From a virus: a stretch of DNA of 64,000 nt. Each line of letters starts with the position of its first letter. The stretch's first letter is position 1. Below, piece after piece: positions 53,272 to 61,468 of the stretch. The stretch is from the IMG/VR virus record IMGVR_UViG_3300042346_001592, positions 62,001 to 126,000 of that record. One strand, 5' to 3'. A program made the position numbers and the translations under genes. Under the pieces are notes generated by a model. The model saw nothing but the letters and a program-made list of their open reading frames with translations, made no database searches and was not told the DNA's origin.

Positions 53272-53310
53272 ATAAAAAAAACCACAACTTTTGGTTGTGG
53301 TTTTTTTTAT
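53272..53310. terminator. Strong bidirectional intrinsic terminator
   Basis: AAAAAAAACCACAAC (53274-53288) pairs with GTTGTGGTTTTTTTT (53294-53308) around TTTTG. It lies between convergent stops and has T/A tracts on both sides. Confidence 0.9.
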
Positions 53311-53325
53311 GCTCTGAGTTTGAGA

Positions 53326-53955
53326 TTAGATAGTCACGAAAAGTTCTTCTTGTGGAAATCTAAACTTAGGGACCGATACAAGATAATCTTCTTCGGGTTT
53401 TCTATATCCTAGAGCCAAAATACAACTAGAAGTTAGATTTCTTGAAGATAGATCAAGTGCTTGGTCAACCATTTGTGGGTTGAATCCTTCCATTGGTGTA
53501 GAATCAACACCCATTTGAGATGAAGCTACTAAACCGAATCCAAGAGCGATATAGCACTGACGATGAGCCCAATTAACACGAGCCTCTTTTGACATACCAT
53601 TAATAGCACCTGATACAGCCTGGCGATAGCCCGAGAGACTTTCAAGTTCTACCTCACGAAAAGAAGATAATGATCTAATGAAGTGATCAACTGTATTATC
53701 ATCGATATTCGTTTTAGCACAAAATACAAGAAGAGACGAGCAATCGGTAATCTGTGATTGACCATAACAACCTGGTAATAACTTTGACTTTGTTTCACTA
53801 TCTTGAATATGAAGAATCTGGTAAGGTGTAAGACCATACGAACTTGGCGCAAGTCTTACGGCCTCTAAAATTTTATCAGTTGTTTCCCTGTCAATCTTTT
53901 GACCATTCATTTTTTTGGTGGCATATCTCCACCGTAGGCTTTCTAAAAGTTCCAT
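53326..53955 (-). CDS. Nitroreductase-family flavoprotein
   Basis: 209 residues. MELLESLRWRYATKKMNG is the NfsB-like start (Arg/Lys for FMN), AVRLAPSSYGLTPYQ the FMN loop, CSSLLVFCAKTN, MGVDSTPMEGFNPQ and SSCILALGYRKPEED complete the fold. These enzymes reduce nitro or quinone compounds with NAD(P)H. A phage role could be redox protection or cofactor recycling; no neighbour clarifies it. Confidence 0.85.
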   Translation of the reverse strand: MELLESLRWRYATKKMNGQKIDRETTDKILEAVRLAPSSYGLTPYQILHIQDSETKSKLLPGCYGQSQITDCSSLLVFCAKTNIDDNTVDHFIRSLSSFREVELESLSGYRQAVSGAINGMSKEARVNWAHRQCYIALGFGLVASSQMGVDSTPMEGFNPQMVDQALDLSSRNLTSSCILALGYRKPEEDYLVSVPKFRFPQEELFVTI

Positions 53956-53975
53956 AATTTATATTTTTTTATTTT

Positions 53976-54146
53976 TTAGTTTTGAGGATTACACTTGCAG
54001 TTTGGACCACAAGGTTGTTTTTTCATCGGAGCTTGTTCGATGATTTCTTCTCTTGATTTCTTAGAAGGAAATAGGGATAGAAACAGGAGAGATACTCCGA
54101 TTTTCAATTCTATCCAAAGGTTTTTGATTATATTTAGTAGTTTCAT
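53976..54146 (-). CDS. Small membrane protein with Cys-rich C-terminus
   Basis: 56 residues. A hydrophobic N-terminal half (IELKIGVSLLFLSLFP) is followed by a charged stretch (KKSREEIIEQAP) and the end KKQPCGPNCKCNPQN, with three Cys in C-x3-C-x-C. The similar tail GGCCGDKCICKNN of the protein at 48603 suggests a shared metal-binding role. Too short for standard ORF calling. Confidence 0.55.
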   Translation of the reverse strand: MKLLNIIKNLWIELKIGVSLLFLSLFPSKKSREEIIEQAPMKKQPCGPNCKCNPQN

Positions 54147-54184
54147 CAACATTATATACTATTTTCTCTATAAGGTTGAAAAAT

Positions 54185-54565
54185 ATGTGGGACAAAGCGT
54201 TCGATCTTATTAAATGGTCTGTTGATCTTTTTCAAAGAGATCAAGTAGAAAAAACTCAAAAGTTAGATCATCTATCCAAAATAATCTTAGAAATATCCGA
54301 GGTTATATTCGACACATCTGAAAAACTCAAAAGAGATGAATATCCACATCAAAATTGTGGAGTTCTTACCATGCACTCACAAAATCTTTGTAAACTTTTG
54401 GAAGGTTCTGTCGATGAAAAAATTTTGGTTCAACTTAAAGAAGTTTTAGACCACGCCTCTCAAATAGAATTAATGTTTAGTAAAAGGGGTGAACCCGGTC
54501 TGATACATTCACTAGAAGAGATATCGGGAAAACTTAAAGCTTTATCTACTCTTATTAAATTGTAA
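54185..54565 (+). CDS. Hypothetical helical protein
   Basis: 126 residues from the ATG at 54185. Helical and charged: MWDKAFDLIKWSVDLFQ, KLDHLSKIILEISEVI, MHSQNLCKLLEGSVDE, then a helical end. No family recognised. It is divergent from the Cys-rich small protein and ends 101 bases before the AAA ATPase. Confidence 0.5.
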   Translation: MWDKAFDLIKWSVDLFQRDQVEKTQKLDHLSKIILEISEVIFDTSEKLKRDEYPHQNCGVLTMHSQNLCKLLEGSVDEKILVQLKEVLDHASQIELMFSKRGEPGLIHSLEEISGKLKALSTLIKL

Positions 54566-54584
54566 AGTTTTTTTTAGGAGGTAG

Positions 54585-54614
54585 TTGATCTTATTAGAAA
54601 CTTCCGTATATTTG
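54585..54614 (+). promoter_or_regulatory. Bacteroidota-type promoter of the AAA ATPase gene
   Basis: TTG (54585-54587), 19 bases, TATATTTG (54607-54614), followed by C. The ATG is 52 bases downstream at 54667. Confidence 0.78.
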
Positions 54615-54666
54615 CATAGATCTAGAAAAAATAAACTTTTTTTACAAATACTATACAACATCGACT

Positions 54667-55653
54667 ATGGATAATAATTATACTCTTCAAGAAGCCGAAA
54701 CCATATTGGATTTTGGTTTTAGTGAACCAGTTTACTCACCACTTAACCCTAGAGTTTCTTGGGATAACACAGAGACCAAATCAAATTCTTTTTCTCAATG
54801 GGCTGTTACGACTGGTAACAAATTTTCTCCTACGACACCTACCACTGAATCACTTCCACCTGGTTTCTATGAACTAGGATACGATCCTTCAATTGGTATT
54901 TATCTTGAGAAAAAAGTAGTCAACACTGATGAACTTTTTCAGCTACCAAGTGCCGAGCTAAGTGATATTATTGAAGATATCGAAAAGTTTTGGCAAAGAT
55001 CAGAAGTATATAAAAGTTATGGTTTTCTTCACAAACGAGGCATTCTTCTTTACGGAGATCCCGGCGCAGGTAAAAGTGGAATCATTCAACTTTGCACTCG
55101 TTATCTGATTGAAAAAATGGGGGGTATCGTTATTAATATCTCAAAAGAAGAGCAAGTAGAAATGTATGATAAGATGCTAAGTTCATTTCGTGTTATTGAA
55201 AGAAATCGACCTCTTATTGTTATTTTCGAAGATATCGACGCGATTGCCGGTGAAGGTGGTTACTCGACCTCGATGATACTGAATATTTTAGATGGTGTAA
55301 AACAAATAGATAATGTTGTTTATATCGCCACGACTAACTATCCAGAGAAATTAGAAGATCGTATCACCAATCGCCCATCACGATTTGATAGAAGGTATGA
55401 AATTTCAATGCCAGACGACGACGTGAGACGTAGCTATATAGTGAATAAGCTTACTGAAGAAGATCTCAAAGGAATTGATCTTGATAAATGGGTTAGAGAG
55501 ACCAAAGGTCTCAGCCTAGCTCATATGAGAGAGCTTGTAGTTTCTGTAATCGCTATGGGAAATAGCTTTGAAGATACTCTAAATCGTCTCAACGGTCTTA
55601 AGGTAAAGCCAAAGATTAAATCAAGATCAAAGAAAATCGGATTTTCCTCTTAA
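54667..55653 (+). CDS. AAA+ ATPase
   Basis: 328 residues. Walker A ILLYGDPGAGKSGIIQ at about 132-147, Walker B LIVIFEDIDAIAG near 181-193, sensor 1 IATTNYPEK, and the arginine fingers RPSRFDRRYEI. The N-terminal 120 residues are unassigned (QWAVTTGNKFSPTTPT). The ATPase region resembles BCS1/ClpX-type members. It probably works as a ring to move or unfold a protein or nucleic acid. It has its own host-like promoter. Confidence 0.85.
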   Translation: MDNNYTLQEAETILDFGFSEPVYSPLNPRVSWDNTETKSNSFSQWAVTTGNKFSPTTPTTESLPPGFYELGYDPSIGIYLEKKVVNTDELFQLPSAELSDIIEDIEKFWQRSEVYKSYGFLHKRGILLYGDPGAGKSGIIQLCTRYLIEKMGGIVINISKEEQVEMYDKMLSSFRVIERNRPLIVIFEDIDAIAGEGGYSTSMILNILDGVKQIDNVVYIATTNYPEKLEDRITNRPSRFDRRYEISMPDDDVRRSYIVNKLTEEDLKGIDLDKWVRETKGLSLAHMRELVVSVIAMGNSFEDTLNRLNGLKVKPKIKSRSKKIGFSS

Positions 55654-55660
55654 AAAAAAA

Positions 55661-55849
55661 ATGAATAACTCTATGAAAAACTCTCTTAAATCTACCTTTA
55701 TCTTCGCTCTTTGTTTTTACTTTTGTTTAAGCTTCGTTCGTATGCAGTTCAATCCAATGGACTGGGGAAATCCAGCTAGACTTGTTTTCGTAATATCTTG
55801 CCTACTTTTTTGGTCTTCTAGAAAAGATACCAAAATCTCAGAATCTTGA
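55661..55849 (+). CDS. Small membrane protein
   Basis: 62 residues with two hydrophobic stretches, STFIFALCFYFCLSFV and PARLVFVISCLLFW. No known family. It starts seven bases after the ATPase stop, so it shares that transcript. Confidence 0.45.
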   Translation: MNNSMKNSLKSTFIFALCFYFCLSFVRMQFNPMDWGNPARLVFVISCLLFWSSRKDTKISES

Positions 55850-55856
55850 AATAATA

Positions 55857-55864
55857 TATATTTG
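55857..55864 (+). promoter_or_regulatory. TATATTTG box
   Basis: Fits TAnnTTTG, 20 bases before the start at 55885; also contained in a TATATA tract. No good -33 element. Confidence 0.4.
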
Positions 55865-55884
55865 GACAAAATAAACCAAATAAC

Positions 55885-56175
55885 ATGAAAAAGATTAAAA
55901 GATTAGACTTTTCTAAACCTCTAAACGAAAGCGAGGACTATAGCTTGGATGTTACAAGAGAAAGGATTAAGACCATACTTACAAGAATGATAGAGGATAT
56001 CGGCCAAGTAGGTGAAAGTGCAGATATATTGAATAAATACACCGAAGAGCTTAGTGAGTGTTTTAATCTTTGCTCGAACAATAAGTGGAAATCTCTTGAA
56101 AGAGACCTTACACGAATGTTCGATTCAGATGTAAGAGTTGGCCTAGCTCTTTTGGATACGATCAGGAAGCATTGA
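55885..56175 (+). CDS. Leader-tagged small hypothetical protein
   Basis: 96 residues beginning MKKIKRLDFSKPLNESEDY; the LNE-Ser site fits the pattern of a removable leader. The rest is helical (RERIKTILTRMIEDI, CFNLCSNNKWKSLERDL). No family recognised. Confidence 0.5.
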   Translation: MKKIKRLDFSKPLNESEDYSLDVTRERIKTILTRMIEDIGQVGESADILNKYTEELSECFNLCSNNKWKSLERDLTRMFDSDVRVGLALLDTIRKH

Positions 56176-56183
56176 AATTACAC

Positions 56184-56498
56184 TTAAGCTGAAGGTGTAG
56201 GAGTTCTGGTTGGTGTAGGTGTTATAGTTGGTGTAATTGACGATGTAATCGTTATAGTAGGTGTAACTGAAGGTGTTGGTGTAGTAGTAGCAGTTATTGA
56301 AGGTGTGGGTGTAGGTGTTGGTAAGCTTCCACCAGCGGCTGCTCCTGCAACTGGATTATTTCCAGGTGATACAGCTTCGAATAAGATATTATTATGTTGT
56401 ACCCATGCCCTTCTTCTAGCCTCATCTTCTGTTATAGATGAATTTTGTCTTTTAATTTGATCAATTAATCTTTCATAATTTTGTTTGTAAGGGTTCAT
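56184..56498 (-). CDS. Small protein with Thr/Pro-rich repeat tail
   Basis: 104 residues from the ATG at 56498 (MNPYKQNYERLIDQIK). The first 50 residues are a normal helical segment (SSITEDEARRRAWVQH); the last 45 consist of degenerate TP/TPS/TIT repeats, with no lysine or aspartate. Such tails may be glycosylated or act as spacers. The reading frame upstream to 56561 lacks a plausible start. The repeats make copy-number changes likely. Confidence 0.6.
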   Translation of the reverse strand: MNPYKQNYERLIDQIKRQNSSITEDEARRRAWVQHNNILFEAVSPGNNPVAGAAAGGSLPTPTPTPSITATTTPTPSVTPTITITSSITPTITPTPTRTPTPSA

Positions 56499-56546
56499 AA
56501 AATTTGTTTTTTTTTCTATATATAAATATTCATATGCAAAAAAAAT

Positions 56547-56577
56547 AAAAAAGTGCTCCATTTCGGGAGCACTTTTT
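56547..56577 (-). terminator. Intrinsic terminator after the tRNA-synthetase-like gene
   Basis: GTGCTCC (56553-56559) pairs with GGAGCAC (56566-56572), flanked by A and T runs; on the minus strand it follows the stop at 56587. Confidence 0.8.
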
Positions 56578-56586
56578 AGAATAAAT

Positions 56587-57435
56587 TTAAACTAACTCAG
56601 TTTCTAAGCTTTTTTCAACTTTTGTTTCACCCATAAGATAGATGTAAGCTCTTGCTAATCTGGTCATGCCAATACCACCACCGAATCTTTGGAAGAAATT
56701 ATGTGATAAAAATTCTTCCAACTCTTTTTCAACTCTTTCTCTTCCAAAAAGCTCAAAAAGTTTTTTGGCGTATCCACCCCCTTCGATAGTATAGAACATC
56801 TCTCTCATTCTGTCAGGGTCTGAACTTCTTTCAGCAGATCCGATTGTTTCTTGACCATAGAGTATAACATCAACTTTATTGAATAGATCGTTTTGACCTG
56901 GTTGCATATTCCAAAAAGGATTGGTTCTCAATGGAAAATTTTGAAGAGATACACAAGAACTTTTTTCGTGCCACATTTTAGATTCATGTTCGTTTTCTAA
57001 AATTTTGGTATCATATTCACTACAAGCCTCTTCGTATTGAAGTTCATAAGGCTTTCCAAAACCAAGAGATTCTAAAAGTTCTTCTTCTAATCGAAGTAGC
57101 TCTTTCATACCACCATGAGATTCAAATTCAAACATCGGAAAAATAAGATCGTGCCTACCCGGTATTGGATTTTTCTCTTCTCTGTAGGAAGTTGAAATGC
57201 AAAATACACCAGGCCATTCTGGATTTTGGAGTAGTTCGTATTCTAACCACATTTGACCGGTCTGCGGAAGAGGATAAATTTCACCACCGTATTCAAAAGT
57301 TTTGATGGAATGTGGATTTTCACACGCGGCTAATATCGAAAGCCTGCTCTGAACAGGAACTTCGATGAATCCTTTTCCTAAAAAGAAACCTCTCATTTTT
57401 TGAACAAGTTCGTGATAAATTTTTGTGTTTTTCAT
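56587..57435 (-). CDS. Class II aminoacyl-tRNA-synthetase-like catalytic core
   Basis: 282 residues. TSYREEKNPIPGRHD with FPMFEFESHGG is motif 2 of the Asp/Asn/Lys-tRNA synthetase class, and GGGIGMTRLARAYI is motif 3. LPQTGQMWLEYELLQ lies between. No N-terminal anticodon-binding OB domain exists, so it resembles stand-alone paralogs such as archaeal AsnA or EpmA/PoxA. Possible reactions: aminoacylation of a tRNA-like or protein target, or asparagine synthesis from aspartate. I cannot choose. A minus-strand hairpin before the start (57470-57497) may control it. Its own terminator follows. Confidence 0.75.
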   Translation of the reverse strand: MKNTKIYHELVQKMRGFFLGKGFIEVPVQSRLSILAACENPHSIKTFEYGGEIYPLPQTGQMWLEYELLQNPEWPGVFCISTSYREEKNPIPGRHDLIFPMFEFESHGGMKELLRLEEELLESLGFGKPYELQYEEACSEYDTKILENEHESKMWHEKSSCVSLQNFPLRTNPFWNMQPGQNDLFNKVDVILYGQETIGSAERSSDPDRMREMFYTIEGGGYAKKLFELFGRERVEKELEEFLSHNFFQRFGGGIGMTRLARAYIYLMGETKVEKSLETELV

Positions 57436-57469
57436 AAGTTTATTACTTTATTTTTTTTTTGGACCGGGC

Positions 57470-57497
57470 AAAAAAAAATCTTCCCGAAGGAAGATTT
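57470..57497 (-). terminator. Hairpin in the leader of the tRNA-synthetase-like gene
   Basis: AAATCTTCC (57476-57484) pairs with GGAAGATTT (57489-57497) around CGAA; on the minus strand nine T follow. It stands 35 bases before the start at 57435, where a terminator can act as an attenuator or block read-through. Confidence 0.65.
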
Positions 57498-57536
57498 CCA
57501 AAAAGACCAGACTGTTATTTATTTTTGGCATTTCGA

Positions 57537-57544
57537 TATATATA
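57537..57544. promoter_or_regulatory. TATATATA box in the divergent gap
   Basis: Lies in the 212-base gap between the leftward tRNA-synthetase-like gene and the rightward glycosyltransferase at 57648. Nothing else was seen in this gap apart from the hairpin. Confidence 0.35.
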
Positions 57545-57647
57545 CAAAATAATGTGTTATGTTTGAATATTTTTGAGAATATTTTTTATATCTTAAATAA
57601 CAAACTACACACTGAAAATTCGTATAATTTATAAAAAAAAAGATTAT

Positions 57648-58928
57648 ATGATCCTAGAAAATCCAACAATATTTGTGCAAATCGCCTCTTATAGAGATCC
57701 AGAATTAGAGAAAACTGTAAGAGATATGATAGAAAATTCTAAAAACCCCCAAAATCTAAGAATAGGTATTTGTAGGCAGTATCACGAAGATGATGGGTTT
57801 GATAAGCTAGACGAGTGGAGAGGAGATGATAGATTTCGTATATTAGATGTTCCGTGTTTAGAAAGTAGGGGAACTTGTTGGGCTAGAAATAAAATTCAAC
57901 AAGAATATAGAGGAGAAGATTATACACTACAAATAGATTCTCATATGAGATTTGAAAAGGATTGGGATATCTCTCTAATAGAAATGATCGAATCTCTTCA
58001 GATGAGTGGTGTAGAAAAACCACTACTTACTGGGTATGTTTCGTCATTCAACCCAGAAAACGATCCAGAAGGAAGAATTCGTGAGCCTTGGAGAATGGTC
58101 TTTGATAGGTTCATACCTGAAGGTGCAGTGTTTTTCTTACCTGAAACTATACCTGGATGGCGTGATTTAGATAGACCAGTTACTGCTAGATTTTACTCTG
58201 CTCACTTTTGTTTTACACTTGGAAGTTTTGCTAGAGAAGTTCAGCATAATCCAGAGTATTATTTTCACGGTGAAGAAATTTCAATAGCAGCCAGAGCCTA
58301 TACTTGGGGATATGATCTATTTCATCCACATAGAGTAGTTATTTGGCACGAATATACTAGAAAAGGTAGAACCAAACAGTGGGATGATGATAAAAAATGG
58401 GGTGATAAAAACTCACACTCACATCTTACAAATCGTAAGTTATTTGGAATGGATGGTCTTGTCCAAGAAGGTCACGATGGTCCATATGGATTTGGACCGG
58501 TAAGAACACTTCGTGACTATGAAAAATATTCAGGACTTCTTTTTGAAAAACGCGCAGTTCAGCAGTATACTCTTGATAAAAAGTATCCACCAAATCCATA
58601 TAATTACGAAAGTGAAGAGAAATGGAAAGAAGATTTTGCACAGATTTTCAAACATTGTATTGATATCGGATATTCACAAGTTCCTGAAAAAGACTATGAT
58701 TTTTGGGTAGTTGCATTTCACGCATCAGACGATGAAACTATTTTCAGAAAAGATGCCGATAAAGCCGAGATAGAAAGAATGATGAACGATCCTGATAAAT
58801 ATTGTAAAGTATGGAGAGAATTTCAAACTGCTAGAACACCATCTTATTGGGTTGTCTGGCCACATTCTGAATCTAAAGGCTGGTGTGATAGAATAACTGG
58901 AAAATTGAATCTAGGCATCGTGTCATAA
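57648..58928 (+). CDS. GlcNAc-transferase family (PF11397-like) glycosyltransferase
   Basis: 426 residues. IFVQIASYRDPELEKTVRD and GICRQYHEDDG start the domain, SRGTCWARNKIQ and LQIDSHMRF (DxH metal site) follow, and FSPEYYFHGEEISIAARAYTWG-type text, DLFHPHRVVIWHEYTR and HSHLTNRKLFGM complete it. This is the pattern of Skp1-type UDP-GlcNAc transferases found in protists, bacteria and large viruses. It likely adds GlcNAc to Ser/Thr/Hyp or to a glycan. First gene of the rightward glycan block. Confidence 0.8.
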   Translation: MILENPTIFVQIASYRDPELEKTVRDMIENSKNPQNLRIGICRQYHEDDGFDKLDEWRGDDRFRILDVPCLESRGTCWARNKIQQEYRGEDYTLQIDSHMRFEKDWDISLIEMIESLQMSGVEKPLLTGYVSSFNPENDPEGRIREPWRMVFDRFIPEGAVFFLPETIPGWRDLDRPVTARFYSAHFCFTLGSFAREVQHNPEYYFHGEEISIAARAYTWGYDLFHPHRVVIWHEYTRKGRTKQWDDDKKWGDKNSHSHLTNRKLFGMDGLVQEGHDGPYGFGPVRTLRDYEKYSGLLFEKRAVQQYTLDKKYPPNPYNYESEEKWKEDFAQIFKHCIDIGYSQVPEKDYDFWVVAFHASDDETIFRKDADKAEIERMMNDPDKYCKVWREFQTARTPSYWVVWPHSESKGWCDRITGKLNLGIVS

Positions 58929-58936
58929 TATATAAA

Positions 58937-59503
58937 ATGTCTCTTATGAACTTTTCAGAACTTACTAACAAAACACTAGATGATTTGGATCTACACACAC
59001 TATCTACCAAAATAAATTCTCAAGAATACAGAGACTATTTTATATCTGAGTCTGGTAAAGAACACTATAGATTATTAAAATGGATTTCACTTAATAATCA
59101 AGGGAGATTATTTTTAGATATAGGAACGCTTAAGGGTTGCTCTGCTCTGGCACTTTCATCAAATAAGAATAACAGTGTGAAATCTTTCAATCTAGCCGAT
59201 CAGTTGGATTTGAATGATATACCAGAAAATATAGAATTCATAGTTGGTAATATTCTTGATCCTCAATATAAATCTGTTGTTATTTCATCTAGTTATATTT
59301 TATTAGATACTTTTCATGATGGAACTTTTGAGAAAGAATTTGTTGAATATTTAGAAACTATAAGATGGTCTGGATATCTTCTACTTGATGATATATATCT
59401 AAATAAAGAAATGAAAGAATTTTGGAACTCAATAATTAGAGATAAAAAAGATATCACGAACTTGGGACATCTTACTGGAACAGGTCTCGTATTTTTTAAT
59501 TAA
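58937..59503 (+). CDS. Class I SAM methyltransferase
   Basis: 188 residues. LFLDIGTLKGCSALALS is motif I, SFNLADQLD motif II, YILLDTFHDGTFEKEF motif IV and SGYLLLDDIYLNKEM motif V, as in methyltransf_24. Likely sugar O-methylation. It starts 8 bases after the GlcNAc-transferase stop. Confidence 0.7.
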   Translation: MSLMNFSELTNKTLDDLDLHTLSTKINSQEYRDYFISESGKEHYRLLKWISLNNQGRLFLDIGTLKGCSALALSSNKNNSVKSFNLADQLDLNDIPENIEFIVGNILDPQYKSVVISSSYILLDTFHDGTFEKEFVEYLETIRWSGYLLLDDIYLNKEMKEFWNSIIRDKKDITNLGHLTGTGLVFFN

Positions 59504-59504
59504 A

Positions 59505-60134
59505 ATGATAGAAAAATGGGAATATAATAGTTTGGGTGGAAGAAGAGACTTCATCAAGAGATACATTTCAGATAATAATCTCAATTCCATAGATGTAGGA
59601 GCATCTTATATGTTTTGGTCGTATCCAGAGTGTAAATTTGTTGCGGATATAGTAGAACCTGCAATTGAAGATATTAATTTTTTTAAAATAAATTTAGAAG
59701 ATAAAAAAACCTGGAAGATTCTAATTGAAGAAGTAGAACTTAATGGAAAATTTGACTTCTCAATTTGTTCTCATACTCTAGAGGATATTTTCAATCCGAT
59801 AGATTTATTAGAGTTGCTACAAAAAATTTCTAAATCTGGATTTATAGCAATCCCGTCAAAATGGAATGAATTTTCATTTTTATATGAAAATGAATACCGT
59901 GGAAATGCACATCACAAACAATTTTTTGATATAAAAGATGAAGAATTGGTTATTTATCCAAAATTTTCTTGGATTGAAAATAATCCTAAAAGTGATGAAC
60001 TTCTTCTATCAAATTCAGGTGGTGAATTAAGTTTAATGTGGCATGATACCATACCATACAGAGTATTTGGCAAAGATCGTCCTTTCAGTTCTGATGGTGA
60101 ACTGATAAATGAATTCTATAAAAATTTATACTAA
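59505..60134 (+). CDS. Methyltransferase-like protein
   Basis: 209 residues. NSIDVGASYMFWSYP resembles SAM motif I with a less regular glycine pattern, and KFDFSICSHTLEDIFNPIDLL matches the post-motif region of Methyltransf_11/23 (CSHTLEH). The central part, IPSKWNEFSFLYE, is unusual. One base separates it from the previous stop. Confidence 0.6.
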   Translation: MIEKWEYNSLGGRRDFIKRYISDNNLNSIDVGASYMFWSYPECKFVADIVEPAIEDINFFKINLEDKKTWKILIEEVELNGKFDFSICSHTLEDIFNPIDLLELLQKISKSGFIAIPSKWNEFSFLYENEYRGNAHHKQFFDIKDEELVIYPKFSWIENNPKSDELLLSNSGGELSLMWHDTIPYRVFGKDRPFSSDGELINEFYKNLY

Positions 60135-60135
60135 G

Positions 60136-60759
60136 ATGTCCTTGGAGAAAATAAAAAAACATTTCCAGCCTCAAAACATTCTTGATATCGGATCGAATGT
60201 TGGTCAATTCTATCGCGAGGCCAAATCAATATTTCCTAATGCTTATTTTTATCTTATAGAGGGCAATGAGAGTTGTAGAGAAGCCCTGAAAGACTTGAAT
60301 GTAGATTTTTCTATAACACTATTGAGTGATATTGAAAAAGATGTTGATTTCTACATAAGAAAGTTTGAACCTAGATGTACAGGAAATTCAATCTACAGAG
60401 AGCAGACATCCTTCTACGATGATGACCAAATTATAGTAGAAAAAAGAAAAACACAAACTATTTCACAATTACTTGGCAACAAAATTTTTGATCTAATTAA
60501 GATTGATGTACAAGGTTCAGAAATAGATATTATAAATGGTGGTAGAGAAATTTTTGAGAACTCAAAAGGTATTCTAATGGAAGTATCATTGGTTGAATAT
60601 AACAAGAATGCACCATTGAAAGATTATGTTGTTGAATTCATGAATGACCTAGGATTTATAGTTACAGAACATATAGGCAATATCAATCATCCACTTACCT
60701 ATCAACTTATTCAAGAAGATTTGTTTTTTTTGAATAAAAAATTAATTACACAAAAATAG
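60136..60759 (+). CDS. FkbM-family SAM methyltransferase
   Basis: 207 residues from the ATG at 60136 (MSLEKIKKHFQPQNIL); an earlier in-frame ATG at 60109 lies inside the previous gene. ILDIGSNVGQFYREAK, FYLIEGNESCRE and LIKIDVQGSEIDIING are the FkbM motifs. Probably methylates a sugar hydroxyl. Next gene starts two bases later. Confidence 0.78.
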   Translation: MSLEKIKKHFQPQNILDIGSNVGQFYREAKSIFPNAYFYLIEGNESCREALKDLNVDFSITLLSDIEKDVDFYIRKFEPRCTGNSIYREQTSFYDDDQIIVEKRKTQTISQLLGNKIFDLIKIDVQGSEIDIINGGREIFENSKGILMEVSLVEYNKNAPLKDYVVEFMNDLGFIVTEHIGNINHPLTYQLIQEDLFFLNKKLITQK

Positions 60760-60760
60760 A

Positions 60761-61468
60761 ATGTTTAAAGATATAGCTGTCGTCACATCACTATTTGATT
60801 ATCCAGAATATTACCTACCTACTTTCTATAAGAATGCGACTCGATGGTTTGATCCTAACGACATACATATCATAAGAAATTCAGGACTAATTAGTGAAGG
60901 ATCCTATTATGATAAATTATATTTTTATAAAACAGTAAAAGTTTTAGAATATATAAAATCACATATAGATTCTATGTATGAATACATTTTATTTTTAGAT
61001 GCAACAGATACTAATTTCATAAAATGTCCAATCAATATTATAGAAAAATTCAAATCCTTGAATTGTAGTATTATTATGGGCGCTGAAAAAGGTCTCTGGC
61101 CACCAACAAGCTTTACACATCTCTACCAAAATAAAAGAGCAATAAATGATTCGAAATACTTGAATTCTGGAACTTATTTTGGATACACTAGTAAAATAAT
61201 TTATCATCTTGAAGATTTAATACAAAAAGAGCATCAAACGGGTATAGATGATCAAGGCCGATGGACTATACAATATTTATTGAACGATGACATTATAATA
61301 GATCAAGAACGAAATTTCTTTTTTTCAACTTTAGATACTAAAGATAGTGTGATTTTCAATGATGGAAAACCTTCTCTTGTGAATCTTGATGCATTCATAA
61401 TACACGATAACGGACCACATACAGAGAATACTATAAAATTAACAGATATATTAAATGAAAACAATTAG
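60761..61468 (+). CDS. PLOD-like (lysyl-hydroxylase glycosyltransferase type) GT-A protein
   Basis: 235 residues. YEYILFLDATDTNFIKCP is the D-x-T-D metal-binding segment, GAEKGLWPPTSF the following strand, LNSGTYFGYTSKI the substrate loop and GIDDQGRWTIQYL a DDQ motif. This order is that of the collagen-lysyl glucosyl/galactosyltransferase (PLOD GT) family, which giant viruses such as mimivirus also use. Acceptor unknown. Overlaps the next gene by 14 bases. Confidence 0.6.
   Translation: MFKDIAVVTSLFDYPEYYLPTFYKNATRWFDPNDIHIIRNSGLISEGSYYDKLYFYKTVKVLEYIKSHIDSMYEYILFLDATDTNFIKCPINIIEKFKSLNCSIIMGAEKGLWPPTSFTHLYQNKRAINDSKYLNSGTYFGYTSKIIYHLEDLIQKEHQTGIDDQGRWTIQYLLNDDIIIDQERNFFFSTLDTKDSVIFNDGKPSLVNLDAFIIHDNGPHTENTIKLTDILNENN

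Noticed and set aside
57470-57640. T-box riboswitch before the synthetase-like gene
   Set aside because: A terminator hairpin is present, but I saw no T-box sequence (TGGN with the conserved AGGGTGGNACCGCG-like core) or specifier stem.
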